This document shows, piece by piece, positions 1 to 52,781 of a stretch of DNA of 64,000 bases (the stretch's first letter is position 1; each line of letters starts with the position of its first letter). The DNA is taken from contig NC_090128.1 of assembly GCF_040581485.1 (NCBI RefSeq), forward strand, positions 17,207,431-17,271,430, read 5' to 3'. The notes beneath the pieces were generated by a model. It did not search any database, had not been told where the DNA came from, and saw only the letters and a program-made list of their open reading frames with translations. The DNA is from Linepithema humile (lineage: Eukaryota; Arthropoda; Insecta; Hymenoptera; Formicidae). A program made the position numbers and the translations under genes.

Positions 1-482
1 TGCTATTATCCATTGTTCCAATAAATAAGGTATACTTATAGGAAATCTAAATTATTTAACAATTTATTAACATTGATACTAAATATATTTAGAATTTCTT
101 TTAATGATCAAAAAACAGCAGTGTCACGACAATATAATTCTACCACATATTTTTATTAAATAATACTTACTTAAAGAAAGAGATTTTGTCATTTTTCTTT
201 CTGTATGCTGCTGTGCTTTTGCAATTTAAAACAGCACATTTAAATGGCATTGTTGACTTCTTTTTATGACGTTTTTATCACGTATCGCGGATCACTTTTC
301 TCATGTAAAAAGATTAGAATTATAGGTTAGAAGAACCGTATTATGGAGAATATATTGACTATATATATCTTTTTGCTTCTGCGCATGTGCACAATGAGAC
401 ACTTTAACACATGCTTTTTGGGGCCATAGCACATAAGCGAAATTTGGGAAGTTAGCAGTCTAGTAATATATAGAAGTCTGTG
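1..482. other. No gene seen
   Basis: AT-rich sequence without a supportable exon, RNA gene or repeat boundary. The minus-strand host gene may continue leftwards through this region as intron. Confidence 0.4.
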
Positions 483-779
483 GTTATTCCTTGCCAAAAA
501 ATGAGTCGAAAAAAGTCCTGAATCATTTTTAATAATTGACGTGTTACACATGTACGCTATACTATACTATATACGCTATAATTCTCCATCTAGTAGGAAC
601 CAAAATGGCGGATGAGAATACCTACATATCTAGTGCCTTAGTATTCTCATCCGCCATTTTGGTTCCTACTAGATGGAGAATTATAGCGTATATAGTATAG
701 TATAGCGTACATGTGTAACACGTCAATTATTAAAAATGATTCAGGACTTTTTTCGACTCATTTTTTGGCAAGGAATAAC
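483..779. repeat. Near-perfect palindrome (foldback MITE)
   Basis: Left arm 483-621 and right arm 641-779 are reverse complements over 139 bp, separated by a 19-bp loop. The apex contains AAAATGGCGGATGAGAATAC and its complement. No coding capacity. A partial third copy lies at 817-890. Confidence 0.9.
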
Positions 780-816
780 GCTATGTACTTAGTGGGCAGT
801 CTTTAAGTGTCACCCT

Positions 817-890
817 GTATACGCTATAATTCTCCATCTAATAGGAACCAAAATGGCGGATGAGAATACCTACATATCTAGTGCCTTACT
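817..890 (+). repeat. Partial copy of the 483-779 repeat
   Basis: Repeats the stretch from the ATACGCTATAATTCTCC block through the 19-bp loop, in the orientation of the left arm. It is preceded by CACCCTGTA, the end shared by many palindromes in this window. Confidence 0.75.
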
Positions 891-1019
891 AATAGTAGCT
901 GTGAACACGTGACCAAAACTGTTAGTTAGATAGAGAGATCCGGGTCCGAACAGCTATCTCCATCTGACCGGTCGAGAACAAAGGCGTGCTCGTTCCAGTA
1001 TGGTATATATTTCAATGGC

Positions 1020-1195
1020 TTCATATGATATCTATGAATATATCTAATGGATGTCGAATGGAGGTATGTAATGCGGAACTGTGGATGTCTAGTAGACATC
1101 TATAAGAGATTACATGGACATCTAATAGAGGTTTCGAATCTCCATGATGGACATCTAGTCGATATCCATTAGAGGTTTTTGTTCCGTGTGGGAGG
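1020..1195. repeat. Degenerate GACATCTA-word repeat
   Basis: A run of loosely repeated words (GACATCTA, GATATCTA, TAGATGTC) alternating between strands, ending near TTCCGTGTGGGA. It resembles the interiors of the CCCAGACAGCAC-type elements, but no matching terminal inverted repeat is visible. Confidence 0.4.
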
Positions 1196-2761
1196 AGATT
1201 TAGTTTTAGTTAAAATTTTGTAAAATTAAAGTGGGTGTTATAAAATTGGTGTTCAAATATATAAGGCTATCAAATTAAGAAGACTTTCAATAAAAATTGC
1301 TATGTGATGACAGACATTTCCGATTATAATCTTACGCAAAAACTATTAACGATTCTAACCTACGAATCTCACCTTTAGATACAGACACGGATTTTTAGTT
1401 TATAGATATTAAAAATAATGTATTTATAGGTATTAAAAATAATTTATAGGTGTCTTTTTTGTTCTTAAACTTATGCGTTAGTATATAAGAGATTATGTTT
1501 ATTTTGTTAATTTCAATTGATATAGTTAAATATGTTATGTATAAGAATTATTTGTATTTTTGTTTCTTTTTATTTTAATTATGAATCTAACACATTTTTT
1601 TTCGAACAAATTTATATGTCAAGAAGGCCAAAACTGTAAGAAGGCCACCTGATTATATTTGGTGCCGGTAATATAGGTCATATTTCCTGATATTTATTGA
1701 TCAAATGGATGGTCATACTATTTGATGATAGAGAATAGATAATAATTAAGCTTTTTCGTAGAATAATAACAAGCTTTCTCCGAGAACAGAGATAAGTATG
1801 CCTAGAAACTCCTAAAAAGAAAAGTCAAAATTGGAAGAAAGTGTTATTGAGAGAAGTAAAAAAAAAACTATTGAGCGGTGAGAAGATTGATTCGAGTGAG
1901 AACAGTCTATCTTCGAATTATTAGAAACAATTATTCTGTTTTTCCTAAATTAATTGTATGCGTTGGCGGTTACACCATTAATTATATCTTTTTTTTTTGT
2001 TTCATATAATAAATTTTTGTTAAAACATTAATAACACTTACACTGGTAACACTGTAATCTCGATGAAACCCCACCTCAATGAAATAAGCGTTTGTAAGCA
2101 GTATGACATAGCAGTGACATCATAAATGCTTCTTTGAACGCTTACAACGTCGATTAACTTTAACCAACAATTCAAACTTGTGGACAAAATTACCAATAAG
2201 AATGAAATATCATCATCAAAGAAGAAGAAGGTTTAAACTTTATTTCTCTTTTAATGATGATATTTTATTCTGCATGTTAAGAGGATGCTAAAGTCATATT
2301 GTTACCGACCGAACTTCTAATTTTCTGGAAAGTATGGCATTTTTTATTGCTTTGATAGAATTACAAATCCTTTGGTGTAAGTAAAGTGCACATGCTAATC
2401 TTTCGGTGGATAGTGAAATTTAAACCAAAAAATAAAAAAAATTTTTGAAAATTTATCGACAATGTTACCTCAAAGAATTATATCTTTTATATCAAAATTA
2501 TACTGCTTCAATCTGCAAAACAAAGGTGTGTGCCGAAGAAGAGCGTATAAAACAATAATGGAAAACCAAAAAAATAGAGCTTAGAGACTTATTTTCAAAA
2601 TGCCATACTTTTCCAGATTATGCAAAGCATGCGTGCAATATAAAAGAAAATGGTAAAAAAGAGCTATAGATTAGTTCCGCGATTTTGGGATAGAGGAGCT
2701 ATACAGTTTTCAGTGCTATCTGTCATATACAGAATCTTTTAGGTTAGTTATGCGTGTTAGT
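1196..2761. other. No gene seen
   Basis: AT-rich intronic or intergenic sequence. I found no exon in phase with exon 7 of the host gene and no clear repeat boundary. Confidence 0.35.
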
Positions 2762-2790
2762 TGTGCGTGTGTGTGTGTGTGTTTGTGTTA
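2762..2790. repeat. (GT)n microsatellite
   Basis: Interrupted GT dinucleotide run. Confidence 0.85.
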
Positions 2791-2893
2791 TGTGCTACGA
2801 AACCCGGTTGAAAAAAATGGGTTGAAGGCACTCTGAAGGATAAAAAAGTGTATGTATTATACATAAATTTTGCAACATTTTTGCAAACATTTA

Positions 2894-3042
2894 TAGCGTT
2901 TTCGAATAAACGGGGTTTGAACGATCTAGGATTGATCAATCACTATTTTACTATAAATGCAAGTCTTTCATTGGTGGAGAGGTTGCAATGACGTCATTAA
3001 CTAATCTTGGGTCGTTCAAATCCTGTATAATCGAAAACGCTA
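2894..3042. mobile_element. 149-bp MITE, family A, copy 1
   Basis: Begins TAGCGTTTTCGA and ends TCGAAAACGCTA, with long imperfect terminal inverted repeats including GGGTTTGAACGA. Flanked by TTA on both sides (2891-2893, 3043-3045), a 3-bp duplication typical of PIF/Harbinger elements. The second copy (62062-62369) carries another MITE; subtracting that insert and its duplication gives exactly 149 bp. Non-coding. Confidence 0.85.
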
Positions 3043-3104
3043 TTATATTATTTAGTTACATACATTCATATTCTAATTTCTGTAAAATACTTTTATTTAT
3101 GTGC

Positions 3105-4125
3105 TTCATGTGTTTATATTATGTATATTATGTGCTCCATATTATGTATATTCACATCAAAGTATCTATGTAAAAAGTTAATATTATTTTGTATATTGTA
3201 TATATTTTTATAATAAATGTATATGTCATATAACTTATTTATAAAGCATGAAACATAAAGGTATTTTTAGTTTCTTGTATGTATCACTTGTAAAAAAATT
3301 TTGATAAAAAAAATATTAATTTTGTAACTTGCAATAATCTGTTTCAATATATACTTCTTTTAAATACTTACAATTAGCCTTATTTTATGCGTTTACCTTA
3401 GTATCTAAAATACACATCAAAATATAAAATTAATTTCTAGTTCGGTAGAAAAAAAACATTGTAGTCTTACACCAGAGAGGAATGGTAAAATATCATGTAT
3501 ATGTAATAACAAATAAATCACTTTTCCACTGACATTATACACAACTTTGCAGAAATAATTTTATTCTGTGAATTTTGAATGTGTGCTGCAGTTTAAAACA
3601 CACAGTCGAAATATGTTTATATTTTTTAAATAATAGTTCTGATTTTTCATGAATCACAGTGGTTTTATAAAATGTTCAATTTTAACAGTTTTTATTAGAC
3701 TGTACTTTAGACAATATTATATTTTGTCGTTTCTCTCTGTTGTAAGACAAGAATGTTTTGTTTCTACTGTAATACAAATACATTTTCGATTTTGATACGT
3801 ATTTTAAATACCAAGTTAATCACATAAAATAAGGCCAATTGTAAGTATTTAAAAGAAGCATATAATGAAACAGATTATTGCAAGTCGCAAAATTAATGTT
3901 GTTTCTTTTATCAAGATTATTTTACAAATAATAGACACAAAAAAATAAAAATATCTTTATATTTCATGCTTTAGAAATAAAAAATATGGCATATATCATA
4001 TACATTTATTGTAAAAAAAGTATACAAAATAATGTCAATTTCTTAGAAAGATATTTTGATATGAATATAGATAATATGGAGCATATAATATACATTATAT
4101 ATATACATAGAGCATATGACGTAAT
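3105..4125. repeat. Large imperfect palindrome
   Basis: Roughly 3105-3440 pairs with 3795-4125 as diverged inverted copies. Matching landmarks include TACTTACAATTAGCCTTATTTTATG on the left and its complement near 3830, and ATATTATGTGCTCCAT against ATGGAGCATATAATAT. The middle is non-coding. It abuts the satellite at 4156. Confidence 0.65.
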
Positions 4126-4155
4126 AAAAGTATCTTACAATAAAGAATAAGACAA

Positions 4156-4930
4156 GCCAGAGGCGGTTTTCTCGTGGACTGGCATTAGAAAATTCTTATT
4201 CTTGTCTTCAAGCCAGAGGCGGTTTCCTCGTGGACTGGCAATATAGAATAAGACAAGACAGAAGCGGTTTTCTCGTGGACTGGCAATATAGAATAAGACA
4301 AGCCAGAGGCGGTTTTTTCGTGGACTGGCAATATAGAATAAGACAAGCCAGAGGCGGTTTTCTCGTGGACTGGCATTAGAAAATTCTTATTCTTGTTTTC
4401 AAGCCAGAGGCGGTTTTCTCGTGGACTGGCATTAGTAAATTCTTATTCTTGTCTTCAAGCCAGAGGCGGCTTTCACGTGGACTGGCAATATAGAATAAGA
4501 CAAGCCAGAGGCGATCTAACGTCAGCTAACAATTTTTAATAAATATAGTCAGAGGCGATCTAACGTCAGCTGACAGTTTAGAAGAAAGAAAGCTAAAGGC
4601 GATTTATTCGTGAACTGGCAAATTGTAAGAAATATTGTCAGAGGCGATCTATCGTGAGCTGACAATTTTTAATAAATATAGCCAGAAGCGATCTAACGTC
4701 AGCTGACAGTTTAGAAAAAAGAGAGCTAAAGGCGATTTATTCGTGGACTGGCAAATTGTAAGAAATATTGTCAGAAACGATCTAACGTCAGCTAACAATT
4801 TTTAATAAATATTGTCAGAGGCGATCTAACGTCAGCTGACCGTTTAGAAAAAAAGAGAGCCAAAGACAATTTATTCGTGAACTGGCAGATTTTAAAAAAT
4901 ATTGTCATAGGCGATCTAACGTCAGCTGAC
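4156..4930. repeat. 17-unit hairpin satellite
   Basis: Seventeen 27-28-bp units start at 4156, 4212, 4257, 4302, 4347, 4403, 4459, 4504, 4548, 4592, 4637, 4681, 4725, 4770, 4814, 4859 and 4904, spaced 44-45 or 56 bp. Each is a short inverted repeat: GCCAG...CTGGC in the first part, GTCAG...CTGAC in most later units, around an AGGCG core. From 4548 on, the order forms a three-unit higher-order repeat of ~133 bp, with the third type (GCTAAAG...CTGGC) at 4592, 4725 and 4859. A 15-residue repeated peptide in one reading frame is a by-product of the 45-bp period. Confidence 0.85.
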
Positions 4931-5092
4931 AGATTTGAAAAAATACGTATTTATTTTAGTTAGCAATTTACTGCACGTGTGGTCTGTTTATATTTTATCA
5001 GATAATTTATAAGGTCATTTAACCTTTTTTCTCGCAATTAAAATTCTATCATATGGCTGAATGATGTACATACGAGACAAAATAGACTTATA

Positions 5093-5556
5093 CAAGGTGT
5101 CTAATAGATATAAGTTAGATATGATAAAATATTTTATTTGAAAAATGTATGTATAATACTATATATCTAATTGGAAAAATATGTTATATGCTTTTCCTAT
5201 TTTTATTCTTATGTAATTAATACAAAATAAATAAATAAGTTAATTAATTATTGAATACATACATATACATATTGAATATAGTTATCTTTATTTTGTATTT
5301 TATATAACTGAAATGATATATACTTCCATTATTTCAGTCATTATCATATAAAATACAAAATAAAGATAACTATTTATTGATATATGTGTACATGTATATA
5401 TTAATTAATTGATTAATTAGTTATTTAGTATTTACTACATAAGGATAAAAATAAGAAAAGTATATGACATTTTTCTTCAGTGATATATATAGTATTATAT
5501 GTATATTTTTCATTTATTATTTTGTCATATTTAGTTTGTATTTATTTGACACCTTG
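5093..5556. repeat. Palindromic element with CAAGGTGTC ends
   Basis: Begins CAAGGTGTC and ends GACACCTTG, flanked by TA. The two halves are diverged inverted copies meeting near 5325; the central GTTATCTTTATTTTG...CAAAATAAAGATAAC match is clearest. No coding sequence. Probably a decayed relative of the CAGGGTG-ended palindromes. Confidence 0.7.
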
Positions 5557-5659
5557 TATACGCCTATGTTTTCTCGGACATTATATTGCAGCCTTGCAAC
5601 GAAATTTCAGTCGAGGAAACAAGCGCAAGCATCGTTTGTTTACAAACTTCCGATGACAC

Positions 5660-5830
5660 ACGTACACAGACCACACGTGAGTGTAGTGAGTCACCACTAC
5701 AAACAAATGCGTACACACGGACCTACGCGGCATAGGTCCGTAGGCTGCGCCGATAATGTCATTTCATTTTTAATACCATCGAAATGATGGCGCTTTCGCG
5801 TCGGAGTTCGCCCGTCACTTCAGCATCCTC
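5660..5830 (+). repeat. Interspersed repeat R, copy 1
   Basis: Shares GTGTAGTGAGT, the ACAAACAAATGCGTA block, CGCCGATAA and CCATCGAAATGATGGCGCT with 30571-30706 in the same orientation. Boundaries and class unknown. Confidence 0.55.
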
Positions 5831-5849
5831 TTAATTATTCTATTAACAA

Positions 5850-6102
5850 CCCAAACAACACGCATGTCTAAAAAAATATCTGAAAGACATCCAAAAGACG
5901 GCATTTTTTTTCCTGACGTCTTTTATGCCCACGTCTTTTCTACCAACGTAGTATAAGAAATTAATCCCTAGTAACATTCGATTATAACGAATCGTAAGCC
6001 AAGTTGAATCAAATAAACCGAGTGTTACTAGGGATTAATTTTTTAAAACTGTATTGGTATAAACGGACATTAGATGTTTTTAGAACATATGTGTTTTCTG
6101 GG
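5850..6102. mobile_element. CCCAGACAGCAC-type element with nested hairpin
   Basis: Ends are CCCAAACAACACGCATGT and the complement of CCCAGAAAACACATATGT, flanked by AA on both sides (2-bp duplication). The interior has GACATCC and AAAGACG-type words. A separate hairpin at 5961-6038 (TTAATCCCTAGTAAC...GTTACTAGGGATTAA) appears inserted within it. Confidence 0.65.
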
Positions 6103-6241
6103 AAGTAGAAACCGTCGGTTAAAGTTAACTAATGTTAAAAATGATCACCTTAAAGCGTGTAAGTGTTCAAAACAAACGCAGTCTCTTTGCGTTTATATTT
6201 CTTTAATACAAAACTTATTTTAGAAATTTGCCATTACCTAC

Positions 6242-47141
<40,900 letters not shown>

Positions 47142-47150
47142 GTAAAGCGC

Positions 47151-47394
47151 CTGCAAGAAAAGATTCTTGATCAGGAAAAAAACATATACACACATTTACG
47201 ATACACAGTATTTAACTTCTGCATTGTATAAGAAAGCAAATATAACAACAATTGCAACTATTTATACTAACAGAGTGTAGGATTTTTATAAAAAGTACAC
47301 AAAAAAGAAAAACAAATTATTTTTGGTAGTATTAAAAAAAACGTAAAAACGTAATTTTAAATATCACATGGAATCTTATCAGAAACATAACTTA
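47151..47394. other. Upstream region of host gene
   Basis: Presumed first intron or leader; no promoter could be assigned. Confidence 0.35.
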
Positions 47395-47543
47395 AGCCAG
47401 CGGCACACGGTACGTTTTTGGTTACTGGATTGATTGAGAGCTAGTAAATTACCAAAAATACTGTATGCTGTATGGTGCATTTCTAGTATTTTACTATCTC
47501 GCAATCAATCCAGTAAGCAACAACGTACCGTGTGCCGCTGGCT
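47395..47543. mobile_element. 149-bp palindromic MITE
   Basis: AGCCAGCGGCACACGGTACG and its complement, flanked by TTA on both sides (PIF/Harbinger-type TSD). Confidence 0.9.
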
Positions 47544-48349
47544 TTACTTAAAAATTTTATTTAAAATAAAAATAGAATAAAATAATTTAGAATATATAAA
47601 ATGTATATAATACTGAAAACATAATTAACACTATAAATGCAATTTTTATTTTTACCATAAAATTTCATTCTTAAGATTATCAAAATAATTAATGATCTTT
47701 TTACTGCAATTTTACATAATTATATTTTATCTCTCGCATTATGAGTAACGCGCTTATTTATGATGTATTGTAATTTTCTTTGAAAAGCACAAAACTGAGA
47801 AATTGACAATTAAGAAAAAAAATTAACAAAGAACGTAAAATATATTTTCTTAAACAACTAAATTTCATAATATTCATTTTTCAATTATGAAATTTTAATA
47901 ACAACTATCATTCAAAATATATCTTTTATACATCGGCTATTACAAGGTTTTCTTAAATTTTTTTAAGTGTACATATATTATACGAAAAACGACTTAATGA
48001 CTAATTAATTAATTAATCAAAACAACTTTATTTATATTTTTCTTAACGTATTGTCTTATGTAAATTAATTCAAATGAGAATTAAACATTAACGGACATTT
48101 TTGCCATGTTTGTTGCGACACGTATATTTTCTTTTACTACAAAATTTTGTATTTGTTTAATTCATATATATATTTAATATATACTAAAACTGCGCAAAAT
48201 TTTATTTTATTAAAAACTTCTTTTTTAATTACAATCGATATCTTTTAAAAAAATTTTACAAACTTTAAAATATTTGATTTCTAATATTTGACATGTATTT
48301 AATTAATAAACTTTTACAAAATTAATAATAATACTAAGGCTCTAATAAA
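47544..48349. other. No feature seen
   Basis: AT-rich sequence upstream of the host gene. Confidence 0.4.
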
Positions 48350-48960
48350 TTAACAAATAATTTGGGAGAAAAAGGCAAAAAGAGTCATTGCTAGGTGTTC
48401 GTGCCAAAAAAATCAAATTAAATTATAAAAATTACAAAAATTACAAACGTTTCTGCCTATGTTAGGCCTTCCTCAGTCGTTACAAGTAAAAATCATAATA
48501 AAACGGTATTACAAGTGTCGAAGCGTTTAGTAAACAAATAAAGACAAAATACGCAGAGTATTCCTCATGATAAATAATTTTCATTATAGAAAGATTGGTA
48601 ATTGGCATTGTTATAAGAAGCCGGATCTATATGTCTAATAAAAAACATGGAAGAGTCAGAGACTAGCATTATCCATCAAAATGCCTTCAAAGTTCATGAA
48701 AAAATTATTTTAAAAAACCGAAGAGTCCATGATTAAAATTGAATAAATAGTTAAACTAAGTCGGATGGTTAAAATAATACTGATTAAAATTATCATTAAC
48801 ATAGGCATAGGTTTAACATAGACAGAAACGTTTGTAATTTTTGTAATTTTTGTAATTTAATATAATTTGATTTTTTTAGCACGAACATCTAGCAACGGCT
48901 CTTTTTGCCTTTTTCTTCCAGATTATTTGTTAATAAATTTTACATTGAAACAGTACATAA
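48350..48960. repeat. Foldback with hammerhead-like core, copy e
   Basis: Arms (AAAAAGGCAAAAAGAG, AAATTACAAACGTTTCTG) are inverted at 48826-48930. The centre is unique. Confidence 0.7.
48449..48476 (-). ncRNA. Hammerhead-like ribozyme core
   Basis: Minus strand: CTGAGGA, helix II AGGCCTA...TAGGC, then GAAACGTTTG. Best match to the CUGANGA/GAAA core in the window; helices I and III are not convincing in the genomic copy. Confidence 0.5.
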
Positions 48961-49757
48961 TTGTTATGTGCATCTCAGCTTACGTATTGTAAAGCGAGAA
49001 GAGAAAAAATTATGAAAAACATTAAAAATTTTCATTAACATTGAAGAAGATATTTTTAACAATATAAAGCTGTACTTACGCTTTAAAATTTTTAAATATA
49101 TATTTTGAATGAAAAATATTTCATTTTTCTGACTCACCTATACATATATATTAAAATCGTGTGTTAATTAAAATACAGTATTTTATAACAATTAACAATT
49201 TGTAACAATAATATAGTTCACACCGTCTCAAATTACGAGTGCCAAAGGTATATAAATTTGATCACTGTCTTACTGTTTCGAGAAATCATCGAACACTAAG
49301 AAGAATATTGGCAGTTGATATTATAATGAATACATTATGTGTCATGTAAACAGTTTGTATAAGGTCGCGCAATCAAAAGACACGAAGTGTGTTCGTTTTA
49401 GATACTTACGTGCTGTGAGCGTTTACGCTTATAAGCGCTACTTCATGCATTTATTTTAAGTTTCTAAGCACTCATATCGAAAGTAATAAAATTGGTTTTA
49501 ACTGTGTAAGAAATTGTAAGCGCGTAAAAAAATAATAATTATAGCATTTTTACAAGCATTAATTTTATTACATCATAGATAACGAAGGTATAAATTTTAT
49601 AAAGAATAAACAAATTATTCTTTTAATCTTTCTTTAGATATTTATTTTATTAAAAGGCTAATAACTTGATTGCAAAATTATGTAGCATAAGTTATATCAG
49701 TTTCAGAGATAAACAGTTTAAATCGCATTTTAAGTATGTCCAATAATGTTAAGTAAT
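48961..49757. other. No feature seen
   Basis: AT-rich; no exon recognised. Confidence 0.4.
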
Positions 49758-49855
49758 CCCAGTCAGCAAACAGTATACCAGCAGTATGTCAGCAGATCTA
49801 ATCATGAATTTACAGCAGATTCCGCTTCGTTGCGTTCTCATTAAGAGGCTATATA
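49758..49855 (+). repeat. Possible CCCAG element end
   Basis: CCCAGTCAGCAAACAG with AGCAGTAT words; no right end found. Confidence 0.3.
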
Positions 49856-50285
49856 CAGGGTGTATAAAAAGTACCGGAACCCCAGAATATCTCAGAAAAA
49901 TATAAGTTTTATAAAAAATGTTTCAGATAAAAGTTGTAGGATTTGAAAAGATCTATTTACTGATTTCATCAGTTTGACTTTAGGTGGAGACGCTTCGGAG
50001 ATTTAAAGGTCATCTTTATTTTTTTTAATGGAATTACCTTAATTTTTTTATATAAATCGATTCCTTGCAATATTTGGCGTAAAAAGTTATAGGGGTAAGG
50101 TGGCCAAAAATTGAAAAGTTTACGAGATATTTTATACTTTAATTTGACATAATTTTACGTAAACTATGAAATATCTCGTTAAATATTAATTTTTCAATTA
50201 TTTTATCTTAACACTTTTATGCACAAAATAATGACAGGAATTAATTGGTGTAAAAAAACACATAGTTATTTTTTAGAAAAAATAT
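49856..50285 (+). repeat. CAGGGTG element, right end lost
   Basis: Starts CAGGGTGTATAAAAAGTACC after TA. Inverted interior segments (GAGATATTTTATACTTTAAT; AAATATCTCG) show it was palindromic. Confidence 0.6.
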
Positions 50286-50289
50286 GTAA

Positions 50290-50520
50290 CTGAAATGTTC
50301 CCTGCCAGCCAGTAATGCGATATCTACTACCGGGCTTCCGGCTCTCGAGCCCCAACACAAGTAAGAAGCGCTTACGTCACGCGTCTGTGTGCGCTCGGCC
50401 GTTCGGCTATAGAGAGAGAGCGGACGTCTCTGTCTTGCTCTGTCTTGCATCAAGCCGACGTAAACACATAGCGGACGGCAAATGCTCAAAAACAAGCGCT
50501 TTTAATCGAGTAAAGGTACA
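50290..50520 (-). repeat. Interspersed repeat R2, short copy
   Basis: Complement of 29757-30562 without the CT expansion (GAGAGAGAGAG only). It adjoins the left end of Harbinger-1. Confidence 0.75.
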
Positions 50521-50654
50521 ATTTCATGGTGTCGCTTGTCGCTGCGATGAGTGGTCACGTGACCGAATTCTTGTCGCCAGCGACACTGCTAAAAAGTTGG
50601 ATTAAATTCAACTTTCAGCGACATCGGTCTCGCGCATAAATGTGAAATTTAAAC

Positions 50655-51015
50655 ATGGAACTGCAAGATGTAAGTATAATAAATAAATTAATACAAGATT
50701 CATACTCAGAATCTTTTATAATAGGTAAATAAATAAATACAGCGTTATGTTCAAAAGAATCCAATTTGTTAATTTTGAGGTTAACTGTGATCACATCACA
50801 GTAAAATAAACATTATAAATTGTTAAATTTCAAAAAAAATTGTAAAATTGTAATAATTTCATGAAATTTTCAGATAGCTGTACATACTTGTGGAATATGT
50901 GAAATAATTATTGAGGAAAAAAACATTCCAACTCATAGTTGTATAGAAGGATATAATCGGTTGTTAATTGATGAAAATTTTTACTTCTATCCAGTAACAG
51001 GTATTATGTATATAG

Positions 51016-51047
<32 letters not shown>

Positions 51048-52428
51048 ATTTTTATTACATTTTATCATTGATAAGAATAGTATTTTATTAAAATTTATAT
51101 TATTATTTATATAGATGATGATGGCATTGTTCGACGAAGCCTTGTTGACAACGAAGATGTCATTCTGCCAGTTCGTGAACACATTACAGGTAAATAGTGA
51201 TTTTGATTGAAATCCTGAAAATTACAGAACTTAATCCAATGACACACAGTGCGTTTTGCTTACTGGCTTAAGTCTGCATTTTCTAATAAAATTTAGGAAC
51301 TATTAAAATACTTTCAACAATAAATAAGGAAGCATCACAAAGGGAAAATAAAACTAGATCTCTCAATAAAAGAAATAATCGAAAAGCTACGAAATCTACG
51401 TTTAATTATGACGAGGAGGAACTCTTAATTTTATCCGTTCAAGAAAGAAGATCTCTCTGGGATTTTACTATTCCACTAGAGCAGCAATGCCTACGATTGA
51501 CAAAAAAATTGTGGGATGAAGTGTCTGAAACATTGGGAGGTAAAAAAAACATTAAAAATATTTGTGGCTGAATAATTCAAAGAAAAATTTTTCTTACAGG
51601 TAAGCTTAGCGGAGAAGAAGCAAAAAAAAAATTTAAAAATTTACATGACGTTTACCGACGAATAATTCATTCCGAAAATCACCCCAGTGGATCGGCTAGA
51701 CCTTCTCCTACACAAAAATGGCACCATTATGACTCCATGGAGTTTCTGCGCGATCTGTGCCTTGTCAAGAAGTAAAAATTAAATATTTTTATTAGGTACG
51801 TTTTCAAACTGTTTCATTTTTAACTTGTAATTTTTATATTTCTAGGGGAAAAGCTTCAAATATTGACACTGATGATGACACTTCAAGTATTGGCGAATCA
51901 ATAAATAATGCAACTGGCGATGGCAATAATGATGAAGAGTTAGAAGTATTAGGTACTTGATTTATATTTATATCTGTTTGAATGTTTAAAAGTAAAATGT
52001 GATCTTCAAAAAATAATATGCTGACGCTCGATGCTCAATTTCAACATTAGAAGACATCATGTAGTCGAAAATACTGCAAAGATTTGTTATTTTTAGTCAC
52101 ATGATGTCTTGTAATGCTGAAATTGAACGTCGAGCGTCAGCGTAAAAAGATATTTTAATAATAATAATAAACAACCAATAAATTATAGGTGCGCCTAAAA
52201 AAAAAAAAAAATATGGGACAGCAGCCCAGTGCACTGGAAAGGATTGCCGATTCGCTCTGTCAACCACCAACTCCATTTGTAATACCATCAGCACCCAAAC
52301 CCGATGAAATTGATTCGACTTTAGCAGTTATTGGATGCAGATTAAGATTGATGAATCGAAAGAATCAGTTAGATGTTATTCAACGAATTATGAACTTAAC
52401 TTATAATGTACTTCAAAAAGAAGATTGA
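50655..52428 (+). pseudogene. MADF-BESS DNA-binding protein of Harbinger-1
   Basis: Seven exons with GT-AG junctions: 50655-50669, 50874-51000, 51115-51189, 51297-51539, 51600-51771, 51846-51952, 52189-52428. Exon 2 has a small CGIC...THSC metal-site-like motif. Exons 4-5 form the MADF (Myb/SANT-like) domain: LLILSVQERRSLWDF, LTKKLWDEVSETLGG, KWHHYDSMEFL. The last exon has a BESS-like helix pair (MNRKNQLDVIQRIMNL). A 15-A run at the start of exon 7 leaves it one base out of frame with exon 6. Partner protein of the transposase by family analogy. Confidence 0.8.
52020..52141. repeat. Hairpin MITE in intron 6 of the MADF gene
   Basis: GCTGACGCTCGATGCTCAAT and complement around a short loop; ~122 bp. 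Confidence 0.8.
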
Positions 52429-52781
52429 TTATTAATTATTTTAGTTCTCTTATTTTCTTATTGATTATTCTATTTTTGCAAAATATGTATGTATAAGTTT
52501 ATTTGTTCGCTTCATTTTATTATTGTTTTGGTAAAATACAATATAACAAAGTTTATAAAAGTTTATAAAAAAGTTTATAAAAGCATATTAAAGTTTATAA
52601 AAAAGATTGTATGTTATTATAATAAAGTTTATAATAAATTTTAAATTAACCACTGACATTTTATAATTTTTAATGTCATATTACATATTTTCATTTAAAT
52701 TGCATATATGCAATTAGTAAATGATCATAAAAACTAACAATGATGGAATTGCCACGGTATGGCACCTTTGCTATTAAAATA

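Noticed and set aside
4185..4376. Repetitive peptide frame of 15-residue units
   Set aside because: It follows from the 45-bp repeat period and has no upstream exon.
4156..4930. CRISPR-like array (28-bp repeats, ~28-bp spacers)
   Set aside because: Spacers are themselves repeated, units are hairpins in two or three types, and the context is a eukaryotic intron; it is a satellite.
5464..5787. 107-residue frame
   Set aside because: Runs through a palindrome end and an interspersed repeat; no domain or splice context.
1..6200. Missing C-terminal exons of the host gene
   Set aside because: I looked on the minus strand for M1 C-terminal segments with splice sites in phase 0 and found none I could support.
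49248..49330. TATATAAATTT followed by an ATG as a plus-strand promoter
   Set aside because: The following frame has only six codons and no initiator element at a suitable distance; AT-rich chance match.
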